This document shows positions 10,221-22,127 of a DNA stretch of 64,000 nucleotides, one piece after another. Positions within the stretch are counted from its first letter, which is position 1. Every line of letters starts with the position of its first letter. Both the position numbers and the translations under genes were made by a program. The stretch comes from Trichoplusia ni (Eukaryota > Arthropoda > Insecta > Lepidoptera > Noctuidae): positions 2,914,001-2,978,000 of the forward strand of contig NC_039489.1 in the NCBI RefSeq assembly GCF_003590095.1, written 5' to 3'. The notes beneath the pieces were generated by a model. It did no database searches, was not told the DNA's origin, and saw only the letters and a list, made by a program, of their open reading frames with translations.

Positions 10221-11339
10221 ACAATTCAATAGTTAACATTTCCATTTATGGGTCATCTTACCTGCGATTTTAAACGAAACGCACAAAAGACGCATTATAA
10301 AACCACTAATCCTAATTTTATAGCTATCGTGGGAATACCAATAAAATCACTTCGTAGACAAGAAGAAAACTAATAGAATTATGTTTTGCAACTTCCTCTA
10401 AAATTGACATTTACAACTCAGTGGGTGGAACTGTATGGTTCTTTATTCCTATTATAAAGTTAAATTCCCAGAAGGTTTCCTATTAAGATTGGTTCTCATG
10501 CCAAGGTCACCCATTGTAGTTTTTTTGTTCCTTTATTTTAAGGCCTTAAATTGCACGACCTTTTATAAAGCGATTTTAAAAGTAATAATAATAATAACGA
10601 CCAGTATATATTTAAAAATATTTGCCAAATTTCTTTTTCAAAATTTATATAAAATGAGTACCGATACATTGCTAAGTTAAAAACCTTTTAAAACATAATG
10701 TAGTCGGCTACTTGGAATTTACAAGTAAGAGTAATTTGCTGAAACATTACGCTTAAAGTTCATTACTTTAAAATAAATAACTTACTTTTGATAATGACGT
10801 AAATGGTGTCAAAATTAAAAAACATAAAGTGTTTGTACGAAAACAATTGGGCCTTTGTAACTGTTTATGTCGTAAAATGCATTGAAATATTATGTCAACA
10901 AGGTTTGACGTCCAGTCACAATGTGCGAAGGAGCGAGAGAGCGCTCTATGCTATGAATACTCTCATCTCTGTTCGACCACTGAAAGTAATTACTACATAG
11001 ATATTGGTAGGGTTAAGTTTACGTAGGTCGACAGTTTTTATTATGTCGGACCCACACGGCAGCGGGTCCTTGAGAAATAAGATTATAAAACTTGCCTTTG
11101 TTACTAATATGGCGCATGGGGCTACGGTTATAGCACGGCCAATGCATTCGCTTCTTAATGTGTAAGCCTTTTGCAACCCAGTATTATTTCGTTTCATACT
11201 TTATTATTTAGGTTTAATGTTATTTAAAGTGGTATTGCAAACGGGAAAGATGTCAACGATGTTTTAATTTTAAAACTACATGCATTCTTTTGTTTTTGAG
11301 GTCGTTCTCGGCGAAGGTGCTCTGATGATCTAGTTTAAT

Positions 11340-11430
11340 AAGCGGGGCGCACTTGGACAGAAATAGTGAAAATAGAGAGGTCTGGAGATAAACGGGAGGC
11401 TTTTCCTCAGCAGTGGGATTCTTAAACAGG
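11340..11430 (+). repeat. Non-LTR retrotransposon 3'-end fragment
   Basis: AACGGGAGGCTTTTCCTCAG followed by CAGTGGGATT resembles the recurrent last codons of a LINE endonuclease/RT protein, of the type AGGCCTTTGCCCAGCAGTGG. Diverged relatives occur in this window at 44519, 50415, 59234 and 60469. Confidence 0.45.
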
Positions 11431-12084
11431 TTATATTTGTATTAGAAAAGTCACAATTAAAACTATATAGAAAATAAATTTTAATCAGCTGCTTGCTAAC
11501 TTTACAACCTTTTTTGTGACTGTCTATATAAGATTAAAATATTATATTTAGTTTTGACTTCAAACGGAAGGCATTAAAACAGCCATAACGCTCAGATATA
11601 ATGCGAAAGTCATAAACCAAAAAGTTTAAGTTATAAAAGTTTATTTAACTAACTAGTCAAACTTGTTCTGCCATCAGTTAGGTACATACTGGCGGCCATT
11701 ACTTAAAACTAAAACATTAGTGTCATCTTATTATTACACGTGTGTACATACACTGTATTAAAAGTCAAGTCATGTAGTTCCTTGTTTTAAAAATAAATCA
11801 TGTTGGATTACCGGATTTCCATATGATTTCCTGTGACTAATCGGTAGTTTAGACTTTAGGGTCCAGTATCTAGAGGGTTAAATGAACCCTATTACTAAGA
11901 CACCCGCTGCCTGTCGGTTCAGGCGGTGTCTCATGAACTGTTAAATTCCGACTGACTATCGCCTGCCGCTATTAATAAAATACTAAACATAAAATCGAGG
12001 ATATGCACCGATTGCTAAATTCATGAAATTGTTGGGTGCTTTCTAATGATTTGTTAACCAATCGATTTATTTTCTTAGCCTTAG

Positions 12085-12145
12085 CCAATTAGTGCGGAGC
12101 CCTCAGAGTCGCGAGTCCGCTTCGCACTTCACCGGCTTTTTTTCG
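12085..12145 (+). repeat. Dispersed repeat 3' end
   Basis: GGAGCCCTCAGAGTCGCGAG followed by TCCGCTTCGCACTTCACCGG and a T run matches a very common lepidopteran repeat terminus that I recall, also present in degraded form at 10190-10220. Confidence 0.4.
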
Positions 12146-12888
12146 TACATGGTTACAATCGTTATAAGTATCTATCGAAACTATCAGTCTAACTACTATA
12201 TATAGCAGAGTTGCTTATATCTAAAAAAATAAGCTTGCCTTGCTTGTATCTAACATGAGCTTAATATAAAGCTCAGTCCCTCTAGACATTTTGAGTATCG
12301 TTAAGAGTAACAGAAAATATCGTGATCATAGAAATTGTCACATAAGAATCATATACCATAACAATATCATATTCATACATTTTTATGCTTTTTATGGAAC
12401 ATATTATTTTGAAGAAGTCGCTTTGCCCCCGTTGGCATCTAACCTGCACCTCGTGCATCTATGCATAAAACCGCAAGGTCTACCACGATTTAAAAACAAT
12501 TCTTAGTATTTCCCTACGGCATAGAAAACATTAGTTTTTCTTTATTTCAATCCTTTTGCACCTAAGGTCACTCAGCTGTTTCATTCCGCATTGGTCACTG
12601 TTTTAACGTTTGAATATTAATGAAAACTAATCACTATAAATGTACGCAATAAAATTGTTACTGACTAATAAAATACCTTTGTGTAAGATTTTCCGAGAAG
12701 GAAAGTTTGTTGGAACATAAATTCCAGAATTATATTTAGGTGTTAGACATTGTTCAATTATTATCGACTTTCTTTTACATTCTCTTAATTTTTATTGAAA
12801 AGCGAATGAATTAATGTTTTTAAATGTTTACTTGCCCGTACTTTGTGCCTTGCTGTAATAGAATTTTTTTCAGGTTGCTTTAATGGTT

Positions 12889-13030
12889 AGCTGCCGAAAC
12901 GGAACTCTATTTCTGAAGTTCCTCTGTCTGTCTGTCCGTGAACATCTCATGAACCGGTGAACCAGGCAGTTGAAATTTTCAAAATGAAATTTTGAAAAGA
13001 TGGCGGTTAACAAAAGTTATTGTGGTCATA
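12889..13030 (+). repeat. Dispersed repeat fragment with a CTGTCTGTCTGTC core
   Basis: CTGCCGAAACGGAACTCTAT, CTCTGTCTGTCTGTCCGTGA, CATCTCATGAACCGGTGA and CAGTTGAAATTTTCA occur in the order known from a ubiquitous lepidopteran repeat. Likely reverse-strand relatives lie at 35240-35345 and 61530-61600. Confidence 0.5.
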
Positions 13031-14116
13031 AATCTGTTAAAGGGTGATTTTTTGGCTGCAAGTGTACTATTAGTTTTCTAAGTGTCTAAAAAAGGGGACA
13101 GTTGCGATTATAACGCCTAAAGGAATGTATTTTCTTTCATATTTGAGCAAAGTGATGAAACTATAACCACGCGCATACGTTAAAACATCTATCGATAAAA
13201 CCTTTTTGCTTCATTTTAAATCAAGCGAGAGTTCGAAAGATTTGTGACTAATTGGTATCCGCAATCTAAAGTGTCTTTCTTCAACGCCTCATTAATTTGA
13301 AGTGTCAAGTACCTACCGGCGTTAAGTGGTTGTAAAAACTACATGTTAATAAGAAGAATATATCTTTATTCGAGTAAAGGTGTTTGTAGAGTATTTTTTT
13401 CGTGTAGTAAAGAAGTTTTAAAAGTTTGATCTATAAAATAAAAGTATAAAGGGTTCTATTAGGATCCATCTCTACAATGTTGGAAAGGTGTTTTAAGGTA
13501 GAGCTTCCAACGGACTTCAAAACGCCGATGACGTAGCACGCGGTTAAAATTTGTATAATAGACAGTACATGATCGTGATACTGTCCAGAAGGATATTCAT
13601 GGAAAGAGGTAAGAACTTTCTACTTGTTATTTATAGATAAATTGAAGTCATAATAAAACGCTGCTAATTAAGAAACAAAGGATTTTATTATATGGAATAG
13701 TTGTATTTCAAGTCCAACTAAAAACAAACAAGTCCCCTTAGCCATTCTGTAAGATATTAATTATAATAAGTTAATTTTATGATACCTCGGTGAATAGAGA
13801 TAAATGGATAATAAAAGATAAATTATAGGTTAGTTAGGAGATAGAAAGTGCCAGTCTTATATTGACGGACAAACATATGTTTACACAGAAAATACTCAAT
13901 TGTTCTTAACGTGTTAAACATGACTTATTGACAGGGAATTCAAACTGCAGTTTTCTCCATTACATTAGGGTAAGTTACATGGAGGCAAAAAAGTACAAAT
14001 TTAATAGAAGTGCCTGCTCATCAATAACTAATAACTATTGGTTGTGATGCCAGAATTGTCTCAAATTCTTCAATTTGGAATAAAAATGGGATTAAGGTCG
14101 CAATAATTCGCATAGA

Positions 14117-14664
14117 CTATACTTCATAAAATATAGCTTGATACCTGTGACAGCTGTCAGTAAAATCACGCCTATGAAGACCTGATTTTTTTTATAGTAC
14201 AGATAGTACGTGTCAATGTCATACTTTATGGGCATGCCGACCTGATTAGTGATGGGAGATGAATCATCGTGAACAAAAACTCTAAACTATCGATATTTTA
14301 AATAAAACTTGATTTAAATTTAACATAATTCTTAATTTATTGTGCGTATATTTTAATATCAAATCTTTGATTACGTTTGTGAATATTTGAACTAAAATAA
14401 TAGTGTGTAAATAAAATCCAATTTCTCACCTACTCGTGTAAGATTGCATCCGGCGACGTCCCATCTTTAAGAAGACACGCCGCGTTCGGCGCAAAGGCTC
14501 GTTTATATTAAAATGTTCCTTAAATGTAGTAACGATTGTAATTAAATTAAACCTAATTACAAAATCATCGATAATTACCATCCATTTTTTTTATATCCTG
14601 ACATACCTAATAATGTCAATGTGACAGATGTCGCAGGTATCAAGCTGTATTTTATGAAGTATAG
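14117..14664. mobile_element. 548-bp element with 43-bp terminal inverted repeats (MITE-like)
   Basis: The left arm 14117-14159 (starting CTATACTTCATAAAAT) and the right arm 14622-14664 are reverse complements at 40 of 43 positions. No transposase frame lies between them, so it is non-autonomous. A clear target-site duplication is not visible; a TA next to the CTTCAT ends would suit a Tc1/mariner-like insertion, but that is a guess. It predates copy B and lies outside the duplicated block. Confidence 0.75.
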
Positions 14665-17118
14665 AAATTTTGACAGATGCTTGGAACGCCATTACAAACA
14701 GGTAAAGAGCATTAAAAAGGAAAAACTATAACGATTAATAAAAAGGATGAAAGCGCCCACGTAACAAAATTAATTTCGGGGTTTTGAAAAAAAAACTAGA
14801 GACCAAAAAAAAACACAGGACTACACTTTTAGGCAGAAGAAAGTAATCGATATTTTTTGTGCTGGGTCTCACGTTCTAACTGACACTTCTGACGGTACTG
14901 GCCCAATGTAAATCAGCCTTTATCCGCCTCATGTTAGCCCGAGCTGCCCACGCGCATCAAATTCCGTTACACTTCGTACTCCGTACTGTCACTGGGGTAT
15001 TTCAACACCGCGATGCTTTCCGGTCACATGCTAATATAGACGGAATCAATTATAAATTATTTATTACAAGCATTAGGTGTTATAGTTTTTGATTGATTTA
15101 GATGCAAGGTTATATTGGCATCGCTTAGGTTTTTATTATCGTTTATACCGATTTAACAATAAGTAATACTTAAAAAAGAAAGTAATACTTGTTAAAAATA
15201 AACGTACCTATCCAGTTTATTACAAAAAATATTTACGGTGCAGTATTTTATTACGCCTTGTCCTTAAATATTGTTTTATTACACGTTACATCATAGATAA
15301 CCAGTTTAGCTCGTTAACTAAGACACAGTAAACCTCATTTTATCCACAGACAAACAAACTTGACATGTAAATGTGTCGCTGCGTCCGTCACTAAATCACA
15401 GGCAAGGTTAAGTACAGTCGACCACATCCATCATAATTATAATGGTGGTAGTATGAATTACGAAAATCAATGCTAGCAACTGTCAAATAACCATAACTTA
15501 CAATACCAATATAACTTTCAGTAAACAAAAGCTGGCACCTCCTGAATATAAAAAAAAACATAACAAAAATATTAGAACGCGATTTGAATTTCGGCGCTCG
15601 AAATTTTCGCTTCATTTTGGCAGTATGATGATGCGTCATTATTGTTTTTTTTTAATGATAAATTTTACATGTTTTATATTTAATTTATTACTACTATGCC
15701 ATACTGCCTACTTAAAACTGCTAAGATACCAACGTGCGGTCTACTATACATAACGAAACATATTGATATCAAGTTCCATATCTTATCTTCGGGACCTTGG
15801 TTTTGTATTTTAGAATTTCTGATATCTCTGGTTTCCCGTTGACGTGATAACGTGATGATTGGGTGATTGATAATGTACGGCCTTGTTGATGCAGTTTTTG
15901 GAGCCAGGCTGTCTTGAGGGCGACAGCTGATATAGGTATATTTAAGTATTGCAGCTGAGATTTAAGTACTGATAAGAACGATGAGTGAGATCGGTGTTTT
16001 AATCTTTTTGACTGGTTTAGAAAAGTTCCATGGGGTTTGATGCTGGATAAGATTTAGTTTTTCTGTCATAGCTTGCTCTTTGCCATCTTTGTTAATACAT
16101 TTATGTATTGCAACACAATAATTAGACGGAGAGAATTGTATTTGAGGTTTGTTTTACTAGTAGTCCCTGTTTGTGTCTTTGCCTATCTTATGTTTTCTGT
16201 AATGTTCTTTTTATCATTGAGAAGCTTTAAGTCGTATTCTCCACAGTTTTCTTAAGGTAAAGAGTTAAATTGCAACGTTAGTTGTGAAATGACATCTGTT
16301 CAGGAGAGTGCCGCTAACATTGAAATTAAAACTATTGGAATTGTGGAAGTGTGACAGCGCTATACAGGGCGCAAAACGGCATCTCTTTTCCACAACGGCA
16401 AGAATCTGTTTTCCAGGCTTTGGCTCACAGTTTAATAGGAGAGATACAGACAGTCATATTATGCGGTTACGCATAAGTACCTAATAAAAGATAATGAAAG
16501 AACGGACAGCTTTTTCCTGAGTAATAACCAAGAGATTAATACAAATTACGTTTTATAACGAATGGGAATTAAATTTATGTTTTAACACGTTTTATGAGAG
16601 TTAGTATCATTACATACGTTTCGCATAACCCTAGTATCATGAGTCGTCTTGCGGTTACAGAAAAATCCTCTACAGAAAACTACTACTCTAGGTTGTTTTA
16701 GGATATTGAATGATTATTGAAATTATGTAAGAGATCAAAGTTATGTTATTTTATCTAATCCTTGTTCGACGGCTAAGTTTATTTTATTTCATTAAAGTCG
16801 GAAAATCTCGCAAAAATTTTGAATTACGACGGAGTAAAATTTGGAAACGCGGTAACTAAGCCGAAAATAAGGGTTAGGTACTGTAGGTACATCTATTTTA
16901 ATTTCCTAGGTTTATTATCATCTCTTCAGTGTTACACTAAAAGCTCTATTTGAGAGGATATTGATTTTTTAAAATGTTTGCTTGTCGGAACGTTTAACAT
17001 AAAACAAAATCGCATTCAGCATGAGACGCTGACTACATCTTGATTGACGTTGCAATACTCCACCATTAGTCAAAGTAGCAAAAACTTTACTAAAACCAGT
17101 TTAAAATAAAATAATTTA
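14665..17118. other. No gene seen
   Basis: AT-rich sequence between the inverted-repeat element and copy B. The only structure I could support is the palindromic element at 16341-16395. Frames of 60-82 codons here have no recognisable motif. Confidence 0.55.
16341..16395 (+). repeat. Palindromic dispersed element, copy 2
   Basis: TTGTGGAAGTGTGACAGCGC begins the left arm, and the right arm ends CTCTTTTCCACAA, its approximate reverse complement. Same family as 37821-37876. Confidence 0.55.
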
Positions 17119-18766
17119 TTTTGTAAGCCGACTGTATCTCTTTAACTTCAGAGACAACATAATGAGCTCTAAATTAGCACATGTACGACTTATCTTGGAA
17201 ATCTATGACCTATAAAGTAGATTTTATCTCAATAAAAACTATTTACGCGGGTGGAACCGTACAACTGGACGCTGGGACTGGCCTGTAAGAAAGTAAATAT
17301 ACGCAATATAATATTGTAACTAGTAATGTTTAAAATCCCGGGACTGTATTATAAAACACAGGATTGGAACACGATGCCATTCTATTTTTGTTTTTATTCT
17401 ACCTACTTTGGTATATTTGACAGTTAACGTCGGCCATTTGCAATCTAGGTGCCATTTTTTTTCTAGCACAATTTATTTACTATCTTTAACGGAGACATTA
17501 AATATCGTCATACATGAAAGTGACGTTTTCCATTTTGAAGAATGATCAGTTCAAAGAGGTCCAGACTTTTTTCATTAGAGGTCTAGGTACAAATAGAACT
17601 GACTAGTAACATTATGTGTCTGGACAAAATAACGCGCTCCAGGCAGTCTGACAGTTGTACCTATTCCTATTTGCAACACAAACACACATGGTGGCACATA
17701 AATAATATTGTTATCGTCTGCGTACTATGCAACTTGCTAACGAGTGCAGGCTCCTACGCAATACAATGTTTTATCATTCCGCTGTCAGCGTTTTTTATCT
17801 AATCTGAAAGTAAACAGTAAGAAAGGGGTTTAATATTCGTAGTTAGGGTATCTGATATAGGCTAGCCGCTAGAACTAAGGAGTATATTTAACTCTCCAAA
17901 CCATGTAAAATAATTATCTTGCTGTAGGTACATGCGCCAAATAAAAGACTTATGTTTTTTTTCGAAAGTTGGCACCCTTTGAGACGATGACACTATATTT
18001 TCAACTTAACGATTTTACCGGCCACATTTATACACATAGATTGTCACAAATACTCGACAAATAAGGTTACTACAACCTACGCATATTATAAAAAAAATAT
18101 TAAATTAACATATAAATAAGGTCCGTATACTTGAGCCCAATGTAATGCCGATTTACATATTAGCAGATATTTAAACTTGGTTACATGGTCCCTAAGTATA
18201 TTATTAAATGATCTTGTATTACTGGCCACCCACAAACGTCAAGACAGCTTTAAGGTAATTTCGAAATGTCGCCGTTGTCATTTTTGTATGAATATTTTCG
18301 AAATAGGAATCTGTCAGGTATTGTCATAGTTTATGTAATAGGAGCCATTGAAGCCATTCTAACCGGAGTATGACTTTGCTTTGTTAGGCAAATGTTGATG
18401 GAATTCTGTGGTTTACTGCAAACTACAATATACTGTTGAACTTGATTTTACACAGAATCACCTTGCCCACAGTAAAACCGTATGAAATATTTACCTATAC
18501 AAACTTGTACTGTAAATACGTAACTGTTGGCTCTAAGATCAAAGCTTATTTCGCAGAACTTTTGTGATAAATTATATTGTAGCAATAAATATTCATGTTG
18601 TAATCATTTACGACGGTAACTTATTTTTCTGACATTAGTCAACCTTAACAACGTTGTTCGCTAATAACATAAGTTTAGTCGGAGGAATAAAGTATAAAAC
18701 TTGTATAACTATAGTCAAAGGTTGTGTCTACCTGTTAAAGTTTCAAGTAACCATAGCTCGGAGCAG

Positions 18767-18868
18767 GCAGCGCGGTCGGTGGCCCGTGCCCGCAAGGACG
18801 TTGGTGCGCGGGCGGAGGCAACGTTCGACAACTTCTTGGCCAATCAGAGCGATCCGTTTTATGTGTGA
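18767..18868 (+). CDS. Coding-like exon of an unidentified gene, copy B
   Basis: Identical second copy of the island at 1643-1744, with TGA at 18866-18868 and an alternative GTGAGT donor at 18865-18870. It lies about 0.75 kb upstream of the candidate promoter exon on the same strand and 13 kb upstream of the first semaphorin coding exon. Because copy B is continuous with 7438-17118, earlier exons of the gene, if any, should lie in or beyond that stretch; I saw none with similar GC-rich coding character. Confidence 0.38.
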   Translation, partial: AARSVARARKDVGARAEATFDNFLANQSDPFYV

Positions 18869-19631
18869 GTTGTGGCTCCGTACACTTGGTCAATGTTGCC
18901 AGAAATTATCCTTACTGCCTATATTATGGGTATTTAATGTATTTATGGAATTTGGACATTTTAAAATGTAGATAAAACTATGTTTTTAAATATGGATGTT
19001 TCATAACAATTACGTTATCTTTTCGTTTTGTTTTATAAAGTATTGGTAAAAGGTGTTTTTAATTATTTGGGTCTTACGCATTTACATTTAGTTACGATTT
19101 TAGCATTTAATTAACATTTACAAAGTACACAAATTAAAATTTCGTAAAATAAAATAAAGAGAACCCTACATTGAGAAGGCCTTAACTACAAAAAAGTTCC
19201 TAGACACCCTCTTATTTAGAGCAAAATATATGTTGGAAAAAAATAAAAATGGTTTAGCATAAGATGATTTTATTTGCGACTTTTATGTTTACATAAAAAT
19301 AAACAAAAATTTTAAATATCACATTATGGTAAATTACGTACGGTAGATTATAATTTGACGCTGGTAGCACCGACTTTAGACAGAGCGCGCGCATGCGTGC
19401 GTTGTATATTGTTTATATTCCATTCACTCACACTGTGACGACGCGCTGAACGTGGAAGTTGTGTGTGATGTTGTAAACTTTTGTTTTTTTTTCGTATTCC
19501 GTCGACCACTAAACTTGCTTCTTTACCCAGCGTTTACCTGCAAGTGTTTAACTTTTGTTATCAATTGTGATCTTCATTTGTCTTTTATACGTCTGTTATA
19601 AGTAAAAGCAAACTTGTTAGATATTACGTTC

Positions 19632-19861
19632 AGTGAAATCTCTGCCGAGTGAGGTCCAGATGTTAGAAGAAACGGCAATAACCTCGTTTTGTGTCAACAA
19701 ATAATAATAAACAGTGATCGGGACAAGTTACACTGTGCGTTCGGAACAAAAAGTGATGAATTAAAAGATGTTCTAAACTGGAAATCCTGCCCGAGAATGG
19801 GTTTCGTTCGTTCATATTGGAACGTGAATATTGTTGCGACTTCACCTACATAACATTTATG
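19632..19861 (+). promoter_or_regulatory. Candidate core promoter and 5' non-coding exon, copy B
   Basis: Identical to the element at 2508-2737, with initiator TTCAGT at 19629-19634 and donor ATG|GTAAGT at 19861/19862. It is 12 kb upstream of the first semaphorin coding exon and on the same strand. If spliced to 31842, the ATG at its very end would open a six-codon upstream reading frame that stops just before the main start codon, a possible translational brake. This is the copy to test for a real transcript. Confidence 0.38.
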
Positions 19862-21254
19862 GTAAGTAAAAAGTTTTACGTCTTGTTTCGTAACTTACAA
19901 CTTTATTTTTTCGGCCGCCGAGTCATTTTTGGTGATGCCGTGATGCGCTTTTTTATTTATGCTTTTAACATTGCAAAGAAAGTTGGACAAGTTTTTTTTT
20001 AAGTAGGTAGGCGCTTGCTCTGATGCAAAGACGGCGGTTTCGAAATTGGCGGTATTATGCCTACGTTGAATCGCTTTACCTAATGGTGTTTGTTTCCTAC
20101 GCAAAATGGTATGCCATTACATCTGCGATTGCCAATCATTTACCTGTAATAGTGTTTGTGATATTTAAAACGACATTTGAAATATTATACTACTTACACC
20201 GTGCATAAGTAATGCTAACCGGCCTAGTCCTACCCACTTATTTACATTACAAATACCTATAAATTACTTTATCCGTGCAATTATTTAATTAACTCATTTA
20301 TATTCGTCAGTTGATCTGAAATTAATAATTTGCTAACAAGAGGACACGGTTATGCGGGTTTAATGATGTGTAATAACAATCCTAGTTTTACCTACTTACA
20401 GCTCCGTTTATAATTCGGAATGAATGACAATACCAACTTAATCTTTGTTAGGTGCTTACCTAGACGTCATTCCTGTTAATACTGTCATTAATGGTATGGT
20501 TATCTATATGAAACTGACCTAACTTTTATGAAACTATAAGGTCAACGAAATGCGGTGAATATTTTTTGCAAATTAATAAGATCCTTCTATAGCTAAGCAA
20601 ATTGCTTTAATAGTTATGTACCCACCTCTTTGCAATGCGTACGAAATTTCTATTGCTGGGCGTTTTTTTAATTAAAAAGTAATGATGAGTAGTGTGGCCC
20701 GAATTATAAATCATATAACCTGCCTCCTTTCAAGCTCAATTGGTAAAGAAAAATACCGTTTTAGTCATAATTATGCTTGAAAGATTACCTGAGGCAATAT
20801 TTCAGTGGACTATCACGTTTAACGTCGCTTTTTACCGGGTAAATTAAAATTAACAAGATTCTTGGTAGTTCTTTTGATTAGTTAACAAATAGTTACCTTG
20901 ACTTTTTTTTTTAGTAAAACGTTAATAGAACTCTCCATGGTGCTATCACATTTAACCGATGTAGGTTTTATTATTGTAATACCTTTATCTAGATTATACA
21001 TTTTTTACGCCCAGCTCCAACATAGGTACTTTTGTATCCACAATATTTTGCTTACACGAATAACTAGAACTAGTTTTACAGTGTATTCCACGAAAAAGAA
21101 ATAGGTTGCTAAACTTGCTACCTAGCAAATAATGCAAGCTATCATTCGTGAAATAAAACCTAACGATTTATTATCAAACTAGTTGTGGCAATGCAGTTTT
21201 CTTCATACAATAATTAAGTGACTATGGCATAGCTACATGCCTTATAAATTCGAC

Positions 21255-21431
21255 TCAGTTGTGTCGAAGGGGGTTTCAAAAACGTACAAATCACGTGCAC
21301 AGAGGCACCCAAACTCAAAACAAGAACCGTGGATCACACAAATGCTTGTCCTACGCGGGGATCGAACCCGCGACACGATGCGCACAGTGGTTTGGTGTGA
21401 AAACCTCAACCACTGCGTTATCCGTACAGTC
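21255..21431 (-). repeat. tRNA-derived SINE, copy B
   Basis: Second copy of the SINE at 4130-4306, carried along by the large duplication. It has one extra G near 21271 in a G run. B box and body are unchanged. Confidence 0.75.
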
Positions 21432-21987
21432 AAATTTGAATTATCAGCTTTTTAAGTTAGTACAGGTGTAAGATATTTCTCATTGGAATTTAAAATGCAC
21501 GTGATGGTTTCGCGTACTTAAATACCTACATTCAATAAAATAAATGTCCAGAACTGACAAACTTCGCTAATCGTATAAATAAAAAAGAAAGAAACTATAT
21601 AGGTACTCATTGCAGCCGCTGTTTTAAACTGGTGCGAAGTGTAATTTACTAGCAATATGAATGTGATAGATAGGCGTGCGACTCAAGTGACATACGATGG
21701 GACATGACGAAGGTTTCCCGTTATGATACGAGACCGACGCTCTATAAAACAATCAATCTCAGGTCCCGAGCTCGCACGCAGCCAGAGTGTGCACGAAAAC
21801 GAAACAAACATTAATATAGAGAGACTAAATAACGTATAGATAGTACACTTCTAAAGAAGTTTAATTATTGTAATAAAACTAGGTGATATCTACAATAACA
21901 TACATATCTTCATGATTTTTAAAACAGAGCTATTCTAAATATAAATAGCACCCATCACAAGTCCCTGCCCTGCCCTGCCTGTCCCAA

Positions 21988-22026
21988 GCCTTGAACGCGA
22001 ACCTATGCAAGGTTCGCGTTCAAGGC
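21988..22026. repeat. Perfect 17-bp-arm hairpin followed by an A run, copy B
   Basis: Exact duplicate of the hairpin at 4863-4901, inside the large duplication. Confidence 0.9.
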
Positions 22027-22091
22027 AAAAAAAAAAGAAAAATTCAGGACAAGATTTGTAATTTACAACCATGCACGTTTAAAAAACATCC

Positions 22092-22127
22092 TAATCTCTA
22101 TTTCGTGGGTTATCTAAATAGAGATTA
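22092..22127. repeat. Perfect 12-bp-arm inverted repeat, copy B
   Basis: Exact duplicate of the inverted repeat at 4967-5002, inside the large duplication. Confidence 0.8.

Larger units (their letters stand above)
8861..14116. other. Gene-poor stretch with small repeat fragments
   Basis: I see no supported gene. It holds a palindromic repeat (9654-9710), LINE tails (10141-10220, 11340-11430, 12085-12145) and a dispersed-repeat fragment (12889-13030). Open frames are short, AT-rich and unlike known proteins. Confidence 0.6.
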
